Positions 27,201 through 33,008 of a stretch of 64,000 nucleotides of DNA are shown in pieces. The translations under genes and the position numbers were made by a program. This DNA is from an uncultured Phascolarctobacterium sp. (GTDB lineage: Bacteria > Bacillota > Negativicutes > Acidaminococcales > Acidaminococcaceae): positions 55,534 to 119,533 of the forward strand of contig CASFZG010000005.1 in assembly GCA_949299135.1 (NCBI GenBank), given 5' to 3'. Position 1 is the stretch's first letter; the number at the start of each line of letters is the position of its first letter. The notes under the pieces are model-generated. The model made no database searches, was not told the DNA's origin, and was given only the letters and a program-made list of their open reading frames with translations.

Positions 27201-28946
27201 ATCAGCCGTGTTGCTGCTTTCCGTTACAGCAACTGCTGCCGCAATTAAAGAATTATTAGGCTTACTTGTCGTTGAAGAAATGTTTAAGTTTGCCGTATTG
27301 GCTACACTTTCTTCGGCATAGGCCGCAATATTAACAGCTTTTTCATCATCAGTTTTATTCGCACCATTAGCTGTAAGATTGCCCTGAATATTAACTTTGG
27401 CAGAATTTTTCACATCAGCATAGCCAACAGCTGCCGAAGGAAGGAAAGACCCTGCCTGAGACACAGTGGAAACCGTTACAAGTTTGCGCCCATTTACTGC
27501 CGCGCCTGCTGTTCCGTCCAAAACAGAATTTGCCGTTACATCAATAACACCATCAGCAGTTAAATCAGCATTTTCGTCAATATTAACCTCTGCCTTGCTG
27601 CCAAGTATCATTACATTAGCATTAACAGGAGTAATATATTGCAAAATATTACTTACATTATCTTCAATGCCCTGCCCGTTATCAACATAAGTATTATCTG
27701 CATTGGCAGCTACTTTAATGTCCTGACCGGCAGTTATATCTCCCTGCACTTCTACTTTGGCAACGGTCTGAGCATAGTTTCCTGCGTCAGCAGCCGGAAC
27801 AGGTACATAATCAGGTATTTTAGTTCCCAAATCGCTAGTTTGTTTCAAAACTTCTTCTGCAAGGTCTTTATTGCCATTAGTAGCTTCAGCAGTAAGTTCT
27901 GCATTGCCGCGCGCAGTAATAGTGCCATAGCTTTCAATCGATGCTTCAATGGTTTTCGGTACATCAACATCAGGTAATCCTATAAATTTGCCAATATCAT
28001 TAAATACCTGGTCAGTTGTATTGGCATATTCGGCTTTAGCAGCAAGTACAATATCGCCGTTACCGCTTTCAACAGCAGTTAAATCACTGCCAAGGCCTGC
28101 ATTGGTAACTACATTGCCGTTTGCGTCCTTAATATTTACAAGGTCTGCAAAGTTAAACGTCTCACCATTAGCATTTTTAACAACTGTTTTAATATAAGCA
28201 TCAGCATTTTCTGCGTTAGCAGCCATCATAACTTCGCCAGTAACTTCATCCTTAATTTCACCGCTGACATTTTTGCCTATGCCGATTTTAGCTGCCGCCA
28301 TTTTAACGTCACCAGTGGCGTTAACTTTGCCCAAAACGCTGATAGTTCCGCTTGCATTCAGCGGTATATTAAGCGCCTGCATACGGTTTAAAGCAGTAGT
28401 AATATTTGCTTCCAAACCTAAATCAAAAGTCCCTTGCAAACCCTCGTAAGTATAGTTATATTCCTGCGAGTTAATATCAATTCCTGTAGCAGGCGTCATT
28501 ACATACAGCGAGCCGGTGTTAATAACGCCGGATTTGCCGACAGCCATACCGTCCTTACTTAAGAAAAACAGGTTGCCGCCGATTTTGTTGTTTTGCACGG
28601 CATTAACCGTACCGTTAATATCAATACGGCTGTTTACAAAGTTAACAAGGTTAGCAGAATTGTGGTCAGTATCTTTTAAACCAAAATACATATTGGCAAT
28701 ATTGTTGGCATCAAGCTGAAAATCTTTAAAAGAATTTATTGCAGAATTGCCGACAACCTTATCTGCCCAGATATGTGTAACATTATTTTCAACTGTTATT
28801 GTTCCATTATTGCCGTTAACTTTATTGATAGACTGCGCAAAGCCTGCAAAAGGCTGCATAATAAAGCCGGCCGCCGTTACGGCAGAGATGATTTTCTGGC
28901 TTAAGGTATATTTACTTTTGCGGTTAAATTTTCTCTTGCTGCTCAT
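12204..28946 (-). CDS. Giant TpsA-type filamentous adhesin (LktA-like, 5580 residues)
   Basis: A two-partner-secretion exoprotein, exported across the outer membrane by the TpsB encoded 15 nt upstream. The N-terminus (MSSKRKFNRKSKYTLSQKII, basic then hydrophobic, cleavage near GFAQ) is an extended Sec signal. Residues about 40-170 are the TPS secretion domain (HIWADKVVGNSAINSF; LDANNIANMYF). The rest is repetitive beta-helix, Gly/Ala/Asn/Val-rich, with recurring blocks of about 70 residues around AGQGAGVGAGVAVN or GGVGAGVGLSVGV, densest near residues 1700-2700. Three charged helical stretches interrupt it (about 845-985, 3465-3795, 4750-4870). The C-terminus is aromatic and acidic with no barrel. 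I noticed no cysteine on reading. It resembles LktA-family filamentous adhesins of Fusobacteria and Negativicutes; adhesion rather than toxin activity is inferred. Confidence 0.93.
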   Translation of the reverse strand: MSSKRKFNRKSKYTLSQKIISAVTAAGFIMQPFAGFAQSINKVNGNNGTITVENNVTHIWADKVVGNSAINSFKDFQLDANNIANMYFGLKDTDHNSANLVNFVNSRIDINGTVNAVQNNKIGGNLFFLSKDGMAVGKSGVINTGSLYVMTPATGIDINSQEYNYTYEGLQGTFDLGLEANITTALNRMQALNIPLNASGTISVLGKVNATGDVKMAAAKIGIGKNVSGEIKDEVTGEVMMAANAENADAYIKTVVKNANGETFNFADLVNIKDANGNVVTNAGLGSDLTAVESGNGDIVLAAKAEYANTTDQVFNDIGKFIGLPDVDVPKTIEASIESYGTITARGNAELTAEATNGNKDLAEEVLKQTSDLGTKIPDYVPVPAADAGNYAQTVAKVEVQGDITAGQDIKVAANADNTYVDNGQGIEDNVSNILQYITPVNANVMILGSKAEVNIDENADLTADGVIDVTANSVLDGTAGAAVNGRKLVTVSTVSQAGSFLPSAAVGYADVKNSAKVNIQGNLTANGANKTDDEKAVNIAAYAEESVANTANLNISSTTSKPNNSLIAAAVAVTESSNTADVIIGSGSIVNAKNGDVDITADTVNLLNANAASVAPDNTVGAAAVNVFSHDGHANIAIDGDITGQNVAIDATNLIDENTITANNELGMGKIQAQLVNAIDPDGLKNAVKNNKIVTDITTNIKKALGSSSSGDGSKTDITQVLSDKFEAGAAVVVTNENNSANVTFGNTADVTATSGDITADADVRVVDYSFTASGTSNSYKKSAGSTTTVTVGAGVVYAGMDNEASVEFADGDGSGKEQHAELSATGNINVTSSNIMEYNRPQRIFREIQRSIENIEYAIAAFDKLDEYQKQGMEEYREGLKSLRQSLKDYITTYSNDFNEAVKNPDAITAEGTMNKIFKMAAAAAVLYNNVVTLQTEYNTVQSSNELSAASAIISNSLAVVTNALAFADPNNYANVAAQASAKGGSESSKFAASGSVAVSDFSGTSGVKVGKYTKLEAGKDLKLESANEIEDVTITGKTMFWTNNADAKGGVGIGGSFNYQNFDTDSSVVVEEGAELTAGDIAIASDSNVFHVGAMLSAGKSDGSALSGMVSLTDSDSYNNVIVDTDAKLTAQKDTAGNISIDANNDTSVTNAIVTFSASGANAGVGMGVAINNIDVQNTAQIIDNDGNEDENDGLEGKISASELNVNAETTGLINSVSVAGGMTSSGTDSEEGFLDKVKAPYNKMTEISDSALGGINNISKKLQNVISTMNLNASGGSTVTGAEEAGTPGFSFAGAGSVSLNMVSDTTKAVVDGANITLNNDGALQVGARDSAFTGAWSGAAGLSFRKEQQSQKSTSVAVSGAVGVNDIDNEITALVKDSTVTGAKDVDVAAVSGGTTVAAGLGATLTKDGGQGKNYSGGGSVSVNLLDKNVNANMEDVTLTGDESSKADIDVAAYESDVQVTGGVNANIALGGGSLVGGGVTVADIKNNINAGITRGTYTNVDDVNVKGLLAVTQVTAALSAGIAAGGSGTNNAFGGAVVYNGLSNDITAGIDGADITAGGLVNVMAKDTESSSAEAQPYQNLLGDYKEHNKFAADNGIDTTGSSYYTDLDTADEKVDYDGSKGSTIVGAAAVVTAGSNSNAGGAAVNIADIDNDFIAKINNANITAENVRAEADADTLIVNASGGVAAGTKSFGGMGSVTWQDIDNDLSAEIENSIITTNTAEAKAINNTQAVNVAGSVSYGAKAGIGATLAYNGLDNTVGAYMRGNTINALGTDVDVIVDADNTGKVYGIAAGVAASTKVAINGSVAVNRGGSNTEAIIDESNEKESAITDAGSVNVTADDETYRLAVVGSVSASGKAAIGGGVAYNDIGGSSADSGSSSQNTTAAVKNTDITMAANSEETVAADGEKFVGVNVAAKDDSELNTIAVGVAAAGTAAVQGSAATALINKNVSTVIENTNIDYNGGSKNADVTVDAQNNSEITTSADTASVAAQGAGVGAGVAVNRIEQQTGAAVNGGTMNVNNLTVNANGTPSIKNIGIGIAVAGQGAGVSGSVAVNMIDNDVTAHIGSGANIVADGSVGVVATSDEQIANYAGQASVAGQGAGVGVSVAVNQIAGTTSATVGDEGENEAETSVTAKGNSSLDTNTFIRGYEYGYDSENKKENSQINNALISQDTVSMNTTINRESETRSGLVVDASSTRDMKSFLLTAGVGGMGAGVTGTVNVNMIKGATNAEVANTIVNGGSASTAGADNVFVNAGDYTNMSGFVGSGGVGGIGAGVGLGSDTNTFSRNVEAVVENSDIKANTFEVDADSQQGVSSFAVGAGIAGVGGGVAGIVTVTELENATKAALLNSNVNANTVNINANHTGVVNAGNVSAGVGGVGAGVGLSVGVLKDNSSTEVTVGDDENAKTQGSTNITAANDVNIAAENTAVVKPMISATGGAGVGAAVAGATSVNNLNSVVKTNINNAEITSNNGNISGTANNTFNVKAYSGGIAIGGAGIGVGANVTVNTIDSTVQTNVNDSTLNAKAGNIILTADEDRNITQFATNIAAGGIAAGANIAITSVGQEIKKTDSETASDESDNYKETNNAAADKIAEANNAYGANDTETLLGDSAEAFETAGIDDIKLSVGAGYGGLEDKNGNKISQITVNITGSKINAGNNVTANATESDNINMTLGSGAAGAAAVNAGVGILNVNRNVGVDISGGSITAGNAVDVGTDITGEAELNVYQGSGGIIGANAAYAGVNTTGSSDINLNGVTIEGKNISIAAQDNAKTSLQAVGVAAGVAALGALAAEAANDSDVSVNMTGTTVTANEDKDDDESGKVEITTNKANTVTAQAVNTAGGAVAGAGMGATVTDTGSSTVYLAANEMFADKLIDVNAKTNSTLQADIVNNGAGWFAAGAVSIAKVSAGTADDPLKTAVTIGGGNTFAADDIAFAADSNITESMDMDALAISGYAAASGNSTTAGAYADAEVTAESTNTYTGADDDAGNVSFNANNTVKQTSDTSGISAAGLFATGTNVGKTNSGLNTTVDIKGSNYNSKIDNLTAAANSSVDINNAVNGDGGALLDVSPYAAKTENSVISNTNVNIGGRWDITGNMDVKALHENEIDLNADALKAAVAGLSGVHADNKIENNTGVKFNNATVNSEGSQTISARNTIDYTNVVKGSGYGAANVTAVWAEDDLDLKTNVSIENSKLKAEESITVDALTGDPGYNPDGEPVASVDKEVTIKSAGVIAGTDAISTDNIDFINNIKIDKDSSVATVGKEIDKADITFTAADRTNFTDIVTADTQGGVVGASGSVLNNNFNRENTITVEGFADNGNENNIFTVDSNHDANFDAGNTSVLNLTLKSNAYNKTAAPIATNPTINGIMEQTSSINFTAGKAVESLRNINVAAGEGDTTIAKESKMWRWVTGGETGTGSVASTVDGVLSSTDADVTTSVTVDGELVAGKNNELTITITDNKNQEAALDAAIKDYNGGEEFGTAEKALIDAQEAYDKVVKKEDGLEDKSQQLAEKQKEYENNKTAYDIFAAQDVTISANLKEAETNLTNAQNDLSTAEKALNEWINEKLEDYNDKPSTIKDIDRDTFVDGLTNPSSAWYDDYHDDYDSHNNTINAINNRIYGDGGLQAIRDGYAAQKAANDKNLEQYDIVELSNQIAALTEEIYGVDGIVNSDEFKAVKDALEAAEDAYDAALKEGFSEENINANIFGNAGSDKYVSIEAPQWFEDLYGSPAENIGMAAYASALLERYSKLADMMQEYAGTEVSTTYSDELARVQSELQALGIGRYDEKTGVFAVTEKSIVPTIELQDLNISGGDINISGGSLSGNGTMTANGNPTLTIDNESNFFLKVNNITVDNDGGSIVYNNTSINGSHGDITVNADTGGNGAQVNISSSNNVKASESQYYTPDIGVYGTIYNPYGDITIYNLNNSIYVAGKVDGDTGVLQEAGSVKGRTVTLTAGGAVTQGYSDGITDVAGDPKNALDENYIAAIQKALIGKLDNKQINDDGKYYAAFSSVEDLAEFLTGLEVKGTTLDKTTALQAARQLTGEINDGRAGITAGGAIYINAASINVNGKIQSGYENYVLNIKQDIAKDLIDDGTPGAEKRPDAEFKTDEYLVTDIKKSGAYYDDTTGKFVYGIKAWYNPTTGQIFTEDIEQAGGGRIYLTGAIANTNASGGKLIVLDGGSRYDIDSTVKDMDNRFTLKLGSINAESVAGRIEINDTNTGDKVEYNRIIDKDGNVNIIVTKNGSVIENDPNITPTTYNPQDDQYYIWSNGTANRVTVTYEHVSDTSWFGLAEKDWQSVVGSLDEVTKNNMQVGEPDIQDEMLPTVGNIITDGSLDGDYKPLDNVAGSETIKDIEDADKDVLYQIAFERKGKPKQGTDGENLLYWDVDPETGNQILTTKDTGNPYYLRDENGNYIYETIISEKVTTTENKDPLGWWGKTVTTRWKETSGMITAYNFGLKADNSIGIEFVGNKNGSTGDIISNSDILLGGDIHMGQVDITSTTGSIGHIDDATVISDNASFDAHTSIDVIQKNVNGALTLDATTDSGNVNIQAVAANANDMVYIKNVSTGKGNVNITAEGSLLNGDIAANGYAVKGDGITLQSYGGGIDLVIDGGTEGTNAYAVDNISLTEANGHMYLGEIVAEDGDVVLKVTGDGAGFVDAIKNNSNENKDSTRIDEWEKLGLLDNGTNGGQLNSKDNQLANLKKAAESGSMFYADGLTMDKAQEQGTILVETGDEFIKLMKGDNAEVQAAREDLNAKQGALNEAIANLGDDLESKKAYKTALEKYNEAYDYYAQVGADYEQKKANFIENSVFADNEQAVSWLLSYEAIGNAADDNYGWTDKQLLYAVQDTVINPNAGSVSDVKTANVTGNNITFISNTGNLGVVDDQASSLSEIGLKAENLADLFTGEKEDATGFLEKLASARAGDVVWGADDVVIRRTTPVSVKLNSDGGTVTVKNSDNKTPTADHIYLLAKDSVLNADEFVANDLRLSGQKGLNVNEVTGSSIYLEGGSGSINSLNDVKQAVQVALNEGGFISANAAGNVKLQQVGSGNFTLGSVAGTEVNITANGDIVSRTDDISYINASDTINLKSTGGGIGTKTEGLRIKNSGAVVNTEVQDAINIEAKQDGTLILGTMKQADGGVNVDSEGSIYLGREDNAETAEDENVTGYIDAKGDVNLHAAEDIIISGMLHVNKDDGNLNLHAYNGDIIQTTSEATENIAVDNLTVAAINGNVELVNKHNVIGNVDIQAVGGSLALAVSNPEGFNVDMGGFINKKGGDVSFTNSDGSVNITTQDITDPTKQDEANINGSLTVTAKKVTADKADINNEGILNATGKIEFTAVDGVIKSNTVNGKDVIMQAIEQELVNIIAKDSVTLNGDRIHGQNITQNKDAGGDLIINTGSNSGDGPIESLVIETIDVNDKSVFTDLWAEEAKVTTVDDKMDFNKILIEEMAKLENTGTLATVYGNIPVKDDDANVHIYQAYPSMFINFVDADTVETDGRLLSLDNYWYAYNQRFTAEDHLRWQHGRYLDEDWKQAYGYGLSLHDRYGLIDYQNFTEENAGEDEIAVEA

Positions 28947-28961
28947 AAGCCCGTCCTCCCG

Positions 28962-30641
28962 TTAAAACTGACCGTTAAGCATAAAGTGTATGCGGGTCTT
29001 ATCTACTTCTTCGCCGTTAATGTCACGCATCAGCGGTACGCCGAGCGTTAAGCTTGTATATATCTTGCGGTCGATAGTGCTTTTAATGCCCACGCCGGTG
29101 CCTGCCAGTACATGGTCGTCAAAAGCGCTGTCGCCGTAAACTGCACCGTAGTCAAAAAAGCAAAATGCCGATGTGGTTCTGGCTTTATCCAGCGGCACGC
29201 TGTATTCCAAACTTGCGCTGTAGCCGCTGTCGCCGCCGAGGAAGCTTTCCTCGTATCCGCGCACGCTGTACATGCCGCCGATGTAAAACTGTTCGGCGCT
29301 CAGCAGGTAGTCGTCCGCGCTCCACTGCGCGTCAAGCCTTGCGCTTAACATCTGCCCGGCATTGTACATTTTTTGCCAGAAGCCGTTAAAAAAGTATTTG
29401 GTAAAATTGTCCGATTCGCCGTCAATGGTTTCGCCATCGCCGAAGCGGATATTATGTTTTTGGTAAATTAAGCTGCTTGTGCCGTAGTTTGTCATGCTGA
29501 AGCCTGCGGTGTAGCTTTTTACCGTGTCATCCACCCAGTGGATGCCCAAAAAGTCGGTCTGCGAATTCTGGTAGCCGTAATCCAGTGTCGCTTCCGTACG
29601 CAGGGTATCCGTAACCACCAGCGGCTGAATAAGCGAAACTCCGTATGCGTTGGAATGGCCTTTAATATCCAAATCTTCCAGTTCGCCATCCGTAATTTTT
29701 ACACTGTTGGTGCTGTAAGTAAGGCCCAGTTTGGTTCCGCTGCGCCCTAACGGCACTGTGTACATGGCGCTGAACGATTTTGTACCATCGCTGCGCATGC
29801 CGCTCATTGTCAGCATATCGCGGCTGCCTGTTAAGCTGCGGTCAGTCCAGAACAGGCCTTCGCGCCATTCGCCGCTCGATTCGCTGCCGGCGTTATCAAC
29901 ATATACATTTATATAATTTTTCTGCGGCTCATAAGCCGAGATAACATAATCCGTCGTGCCGGGTTCTTCGCCCGCGTGCATGGTAATGCGCAGCTGCACA
30001 TCATTGGTAGCATTAAAACGCAGAAGGTCATCGTTCAACTCGTTGATATTGCTTATGCTGCCGCGGTCAAGCCCGATGCGCCCGGCAATATAACCGTCAT
30101 TTGTGCTTTCATTGCCGCTGATATGCACGTTGCCGGTTTTACCTTCAATAATTTTAATTTCCACCACGCCGTTTTTAATGGTTTGCGGCGGCAGATAAGC
30201 CCGGCAGGTTAAATAGCTTTTCTGCTGGTACAAATCGTTAATTTTGTTAACGATGTCGTACAGGTTTTGCAGCGTAATTTCCTGCCCGATATATTGAGAG
30301 GTTATGGCGCTTATTTCTTCCGCCGTCAGCACCTTGCTTTGTTCGATTTTAATATCGTTAAGCACAAATTTAACGGTGCTTTCGGCTGCCTGCTGCTCCT
30401 GTGCCGCTTCGCCTTCAACCTCGGCGCGCTGTTTGGCGCGGTCCTCGGCAATCTGGCGGGCAACGCGCTGGCGTTCCATGTATTCGCGCGTACGGTTAAG
30501 CTGTACGCCCGGGTCGTTGGTGCCGTACTGCGGCGGCGGGTTGTTTTCGCCATAAGGCGGTGCAGCATACGCCGCCGGTGCGGTGATAACGCCTGCCAGC
30601 AGCAGGCCGGTAATTATTTTTGCTAATCTTTTTGCAGCCAT
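28962..30641 (-). CDS. TpsB outer-membrane transporter (FhaC/ShlB/HecB family)
   Basis: A 559-residue outer-membrane transporter for the giant adhesin. Signal peptide 1-27 (ends AAYAAP); a Pro/Gln-rich linker helix; POTRA domains about 90-165 and 165-245 (VKFVLNDIKIEQSKVLTAEE; GVVEIKIIEGKTGNVHISGN); then a 16-strand barrel from about 250 to the end. The L6-loop signature VRGY is present (GGMYSVRGYEESFLGGDSG) and the protein ends in Phe, as barrel proteins do. It is the first gene of a tpsB-tpsA unit transcribed away from the regulator at 30860. Presence of TpsB is the best evidence for an outer membrane in this organism. Confidence 0.95.
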   Translation of the reverse strand: MAAKRLAKIITGLLLAGVITAPAAYAAPPYGENNPPPQYGTNDPGVQLNRTREYMERQRVARQIAEDRAKQRAEVEGEAAQEQQAAESTVKFVLNDIKIEQSKVLTAEEISAITSQYIGQEITLQNLYDIVNKINDLYQQKSYLTCRAYLPPQTIKNGVVEIKIIEGKTGNVHISGNESTNDGYIAGRIGLDRGSISNINELNDDLLRFNATNDVQLRITMHAGEEPGTTDYVISAYEPQKNYINVYVDNAGSESSGEWREGLFWTDRSLTGSRDMLTMSGMRSDGTKSFSAMYTVPLGRSGTKLGLTYSTNSVKITDGELEDLDIKGHSNAYGVSLIQPLVVTDTLRTEATLDYGYQNSQTDFLGIHWVDDTVKSYTAGFSMTNYGTSSLIYQKHNIRFGDGETIDGESDNFTKYFFNGFWQKMYNAGQMLSARLDAQWSADDYLLSAEQFYIGGMYSVRGYEESFLGGDSGYSASLEYSVPLDKARTTSAFCFFDYGAVYGDSAFDDHVLAGTGVGIKSTIDRKIYTSLTLGVPLMRDINGEEVDKTRIHFMLNGQF

Positions 30642-30726
30642 GGTTTTTACCTCGTCTTATCTTAATTTTGGCAATAGAAAAACATACGTATTGATTCAAT
30701 TTTATTTTAGCATAAACGCCGCCTGC

Positions 30727-30753
30727 GAATTGCAAATGTTTTATTTGCAATTC
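30727..30753. promoter_or_regulatory. Perfect 27-bp palindrome between tpsB and the divergent regulator
   Basis: GAATTGCAAAT at 30727-30737, 5 nt, then ATTTGCAATTC at 30743-30753: 11-bp perfect arms. It lies about 85 nt upstream of tpsB and 107 nt upstream of the regulator. A second symmetric site AACAATTGTT lies at 30763-30772. Both are good candidates for the operator of the neighbouring OmpR-like protein; this is inference. Confidence 0.6.
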
Positions 30754-30817
30754 ATAAGCGTAACAATTGTTTACAAAATTGCACAAAATGTATTAAACTA
30801 TATATGAAATGATTTAT

Positions 30818-30845
30818 TTGCATTGTTTTGAATTTTGATTATAAA
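30818..30845 (+). promoter_or_regulatory. Promoter of the OmpR-like regulator
   Basis: TTGCAT at 30818-30823, 16 nt, TATAAA at 30840-30845; the start codon is at 30860 with GGGAG before it, leaving a very short leader. Confidence 0.55.
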
Positions 30846-30859
30846 CAGGGAGTTAAAAC

Positions 30860-31573
30860 ATGAACAACGTCATTGCCCTTACCAATGACAGCAAAATATT
30901 TAGCGATTTATTTTATTACAGCACTTTGTACGGCTACCGTTTTAAAATTACCGGCAGCACGGAGGAAGCACTGGCATATTTTGTGCAGCAGCGCACGTCT
31001 TTATTTGTGGTGGATTGCTCCGACACGGAGCAGCGCTTTTTAAAATTTGCGCGCCAGCTCGCGCCCGGTCTTGCCGTGATGGCAATATGTGGCGGGGGGG
31101 TGGACGAAGAACCTGCCATACAGGCTTTTAAAAACGGAGCGGACAGCGTTTTGCGTTTGCCCTGCGGCAGCCGCGAATTTTATTACCGCCTGCGCAATTT
31201 TTTAAGGCTGCTTAATTTAAACACCGGTCAGGAAAGCGTGCAGTTTATCACGCTGGGTCCGCTTAAAATTTACCCGCAGAACAACCAGGTAATACTGGGC
31301 GACGATTTTGTGCCGCTGACATCGACGGAGTTTAAGCTGCTGATGCTGTTTATTAACAAGCTTAACCAGCAGGTAAGCCTTGAAGAATTGTACCGGCTGA
31401 TGTACGAAACGGACGAACTGCAATATACCAGCCGCGTGCTGGGCGTACACATCAGCAAGCTGCGGCGCAAGCTTAAACTGGCAGACATAGAAGAACTTGA
31501 TTTGAAAAATATCCACGGCAAGGGCTATTGCCTTACCTATACAGGCGGCAGCCGGAACGGAGATGACTTATGA
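30860..31573 (+). CDS. OmpR-type response regulator with a degenerate receiver
   Basis: The 237-residue protein has an N-terminal receiver-like domain (1-120) and a C-terminal winged helix (about 130-232) with clear OmpR features: FVPLTSTEFKLLMLFI, the GVHISKLRRKLK recognition helix and IHGKGYCL. The receiver keeps an Asp at the expected place (LFVVDCSD, Asp52), but the conserved phosphorylation Lys is replaced: where a TKP-like motif is expected the sequence reads LRLP (Leu100). It is therefore probably not a normal phospho-switch. It overlaps the next gene by 4 nt (ATGA) and is divergent from tpsB-tpsA, which it likely controls. Confidence 0.85.
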   Translation: MNNVIALTNDSKIFSDLFYYSTLYGYRFKITGSTEEALAYFVQQRTSLFVVDCSDTEQRFLKFARQLAPGLAVMAICGGGVDEEPAIQAFKNGADSVLRLPCGSREFYYRLRNFLRLLNLNTGQESVQFITLGPLKIYPQNNQVILGDDFVPLTSTEFKLLMLFINKLNQQVSLEELYRLMYETDELQYTSRVLGVHISKLRRKLKLADIEELDLKNIHGKGYCLTYTGGSRNGDDL

Positions 31574-32937
31574 AACAGAGCGAATTTTGTAAAAAAGCAC
31601 AACAAAACGCCATAGCTGTTTTAAAAGCCTATTTTGTCGAAAGCAATATGGAAAAAGCGCTGAGCTATTTTTCCAAGGATTGCAGTAGCTGGATTGGCTG
31701 GGGTGAAAACGAGCTTTACCTTAGTTACCCGGACGTTTTTAATACTTTTACCCGCCGCACCGGCGATATACTGCGCCATGCGATGGACGATACCAACAGC
31801 TGCGTTTTGTTTGACGGCGGCAACTTTTGCATGGTGCTTGTAACCGCAACCATTACGCCTGCGCCGCAGACGGGCACTTATTTTAAGGAAACCGGGCGCT
31901 TTACCTTTGCCTTCCGCGCAGAAGACGGCGAGCCCAAAGTTGTGCAGCTTCATTCATCCGCCCCGTGGCATAAATTGCAGGTTGGCGAGCTTTACCCGCA
32001 GGAGGAAGGCAGCAAGGCGTTTTTTAAACTGGAACAGCAGCTTGACGGCAGCAACCTGCCTGCCTTTACCGCGGCAAACACGCCCAACGGCTTAAAAAGC
32101 TGCCTGGTGGATAAGGACTACCCCGCCGTGTATATCAACAAGGCGCTGTATAAACTGGCAGGTTACAACAGCATGACGGAAATGCTGACGGCCACCCACG
32201 GCGAAATGAAAAACATGGTTTACGCCGCCGATTTGCCGAAGCTGAAAAAAGTTATGGCAACGCACTGCGGCAGCGAGCCTTACACCATTAACTACCGCCT
32301 GCTGCGCAAGGACGGCACCGCAGTGTGGGTGCTGGAACGCGGGCAGTTTACGCCGACGGACGGCGACGATGATTACTTTATCTGCACCATTGCCCCGCTG
32401 ATGCAGGAGCAGGACAGCTTTAACTACGGCACGCTCGTCAATTACGACGATATCGCCAGCGCGCAGATACCGATGGATTTGTATTTTAAGGCAGCGCTGG
32501 ATATTATCGAGCAGAATGACAAGCAGACGGCGATGGAAAAACTGATGAAGCTGTGCTGCAGCATGGCGCAGATAAGCGGCGCGTTTATTAAGGATATCCG
32601 CCACAGCGGAGAATTTATGCCCGTTGTTGCCAAATATTTTAACGGCAGCGACGAGTTTACCAGCCTTTTGAAATGCACGCCGGAGGACATTGTAAACCGC
32701 TTTAACAGCCAGGGGCTGAACCAGTGCAGCAACACCGTGCTTTTGCCGAAGGTTTACAAGGACAAGCTTGATATGCTTGACGTTAAGGCTTATTTAAGCA
32801 AAACCATCCGCACCGGCGGCAGCGACAGTTACGTTTTAACTTTTGTAAGCCTTGGCACGCCGCACAACTGGACGGACAGCGACAAGGATTTTATTACGCA
32901 GACGGCAAGGCTTCTGGCACTGCTGCTTGATAAATAA
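31570..32937 (+). CDS. Putative sensory protein: NTF2/SnoaL-like, PAS and GAF-like regions
   Basis: A soluble 455-residue protein with no transmembrane segment and no kinase, GGDEF or DNA-binding domain. Residues about 10-140 look like an NTF2/SnoaL-like fold (AYFVESNMEKALSYFSKDCS; TGRFTFAFRAEDGEP). Residues about 175-290 are PAS-like (YPAVYINKALYKLAGYNSMT; YRLLRKDGTAVWVLERG). Residues about 305-455 are GAF-like, ending DKDFITQTARLLALLL. Translation is coupled to the regulator upstream (ATGA overlap), so the two probably work together, perhaps by protein contact instead of phosphotransfer. The domain calls are from pattern and need a profile search. Confidence 0.65.
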   Translation: MKQSEFCKKAQQNAIAVLKAYFVESNMEKALSYFSKDCSSWIGWGENELYLSYPDVFNTFTRRTGDILRHAMDDTNSCVLFDGGNFCMVLVTATITPAPQTGTYFKETGRFTFAFRAEDGEPKVVQLHSSAPWHKLQVGELYPQEEGSKAFFKLEQQLDGSNLPAFTAANTPNGLKSCLVDKDYPAVYINKALYKLAGYNSMTEMLTATHGEMKNMVYAADLPKLKKVMATHCGSEPYTINYRLLRKDGTAVWVLERGQFTPTDGDDDYFICTIAPLMQEQDSFNYGTLVNYDDIASAQIPMDLYFKAALDIIEQNDKQTAMEKLMKLCCSMAQISGAFIKDIRHSGEFMPVVAKYFNGSDEFTSLLKCTPEDIVNRFNSQGLNQCSNTVLLPKVYKDKLDMLDVKAYLSKTIRTGGSDSYVLTFVSLGTPHNWTDSDKDFITQTARLLALLLDK

Positions 32938-32950
32938 CCGTAAAAAAACA

Positions 32951-32983
32951 AAAATCCCACGGAACAAATCCGTGGGATTTTTT
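32951..32983. terminator. Bidirectional terminator between the sensor gene and metQ
   Basis: AAAATCCCACGG and CCGTGGGATTTT around a short loop, with A and T runs on both sides; it serves the two convergent genes. Confidence 0.9.
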
Positions 32984-33008
32984 ACATTATGCGTTTTTAA
33001 GGCCGTTA

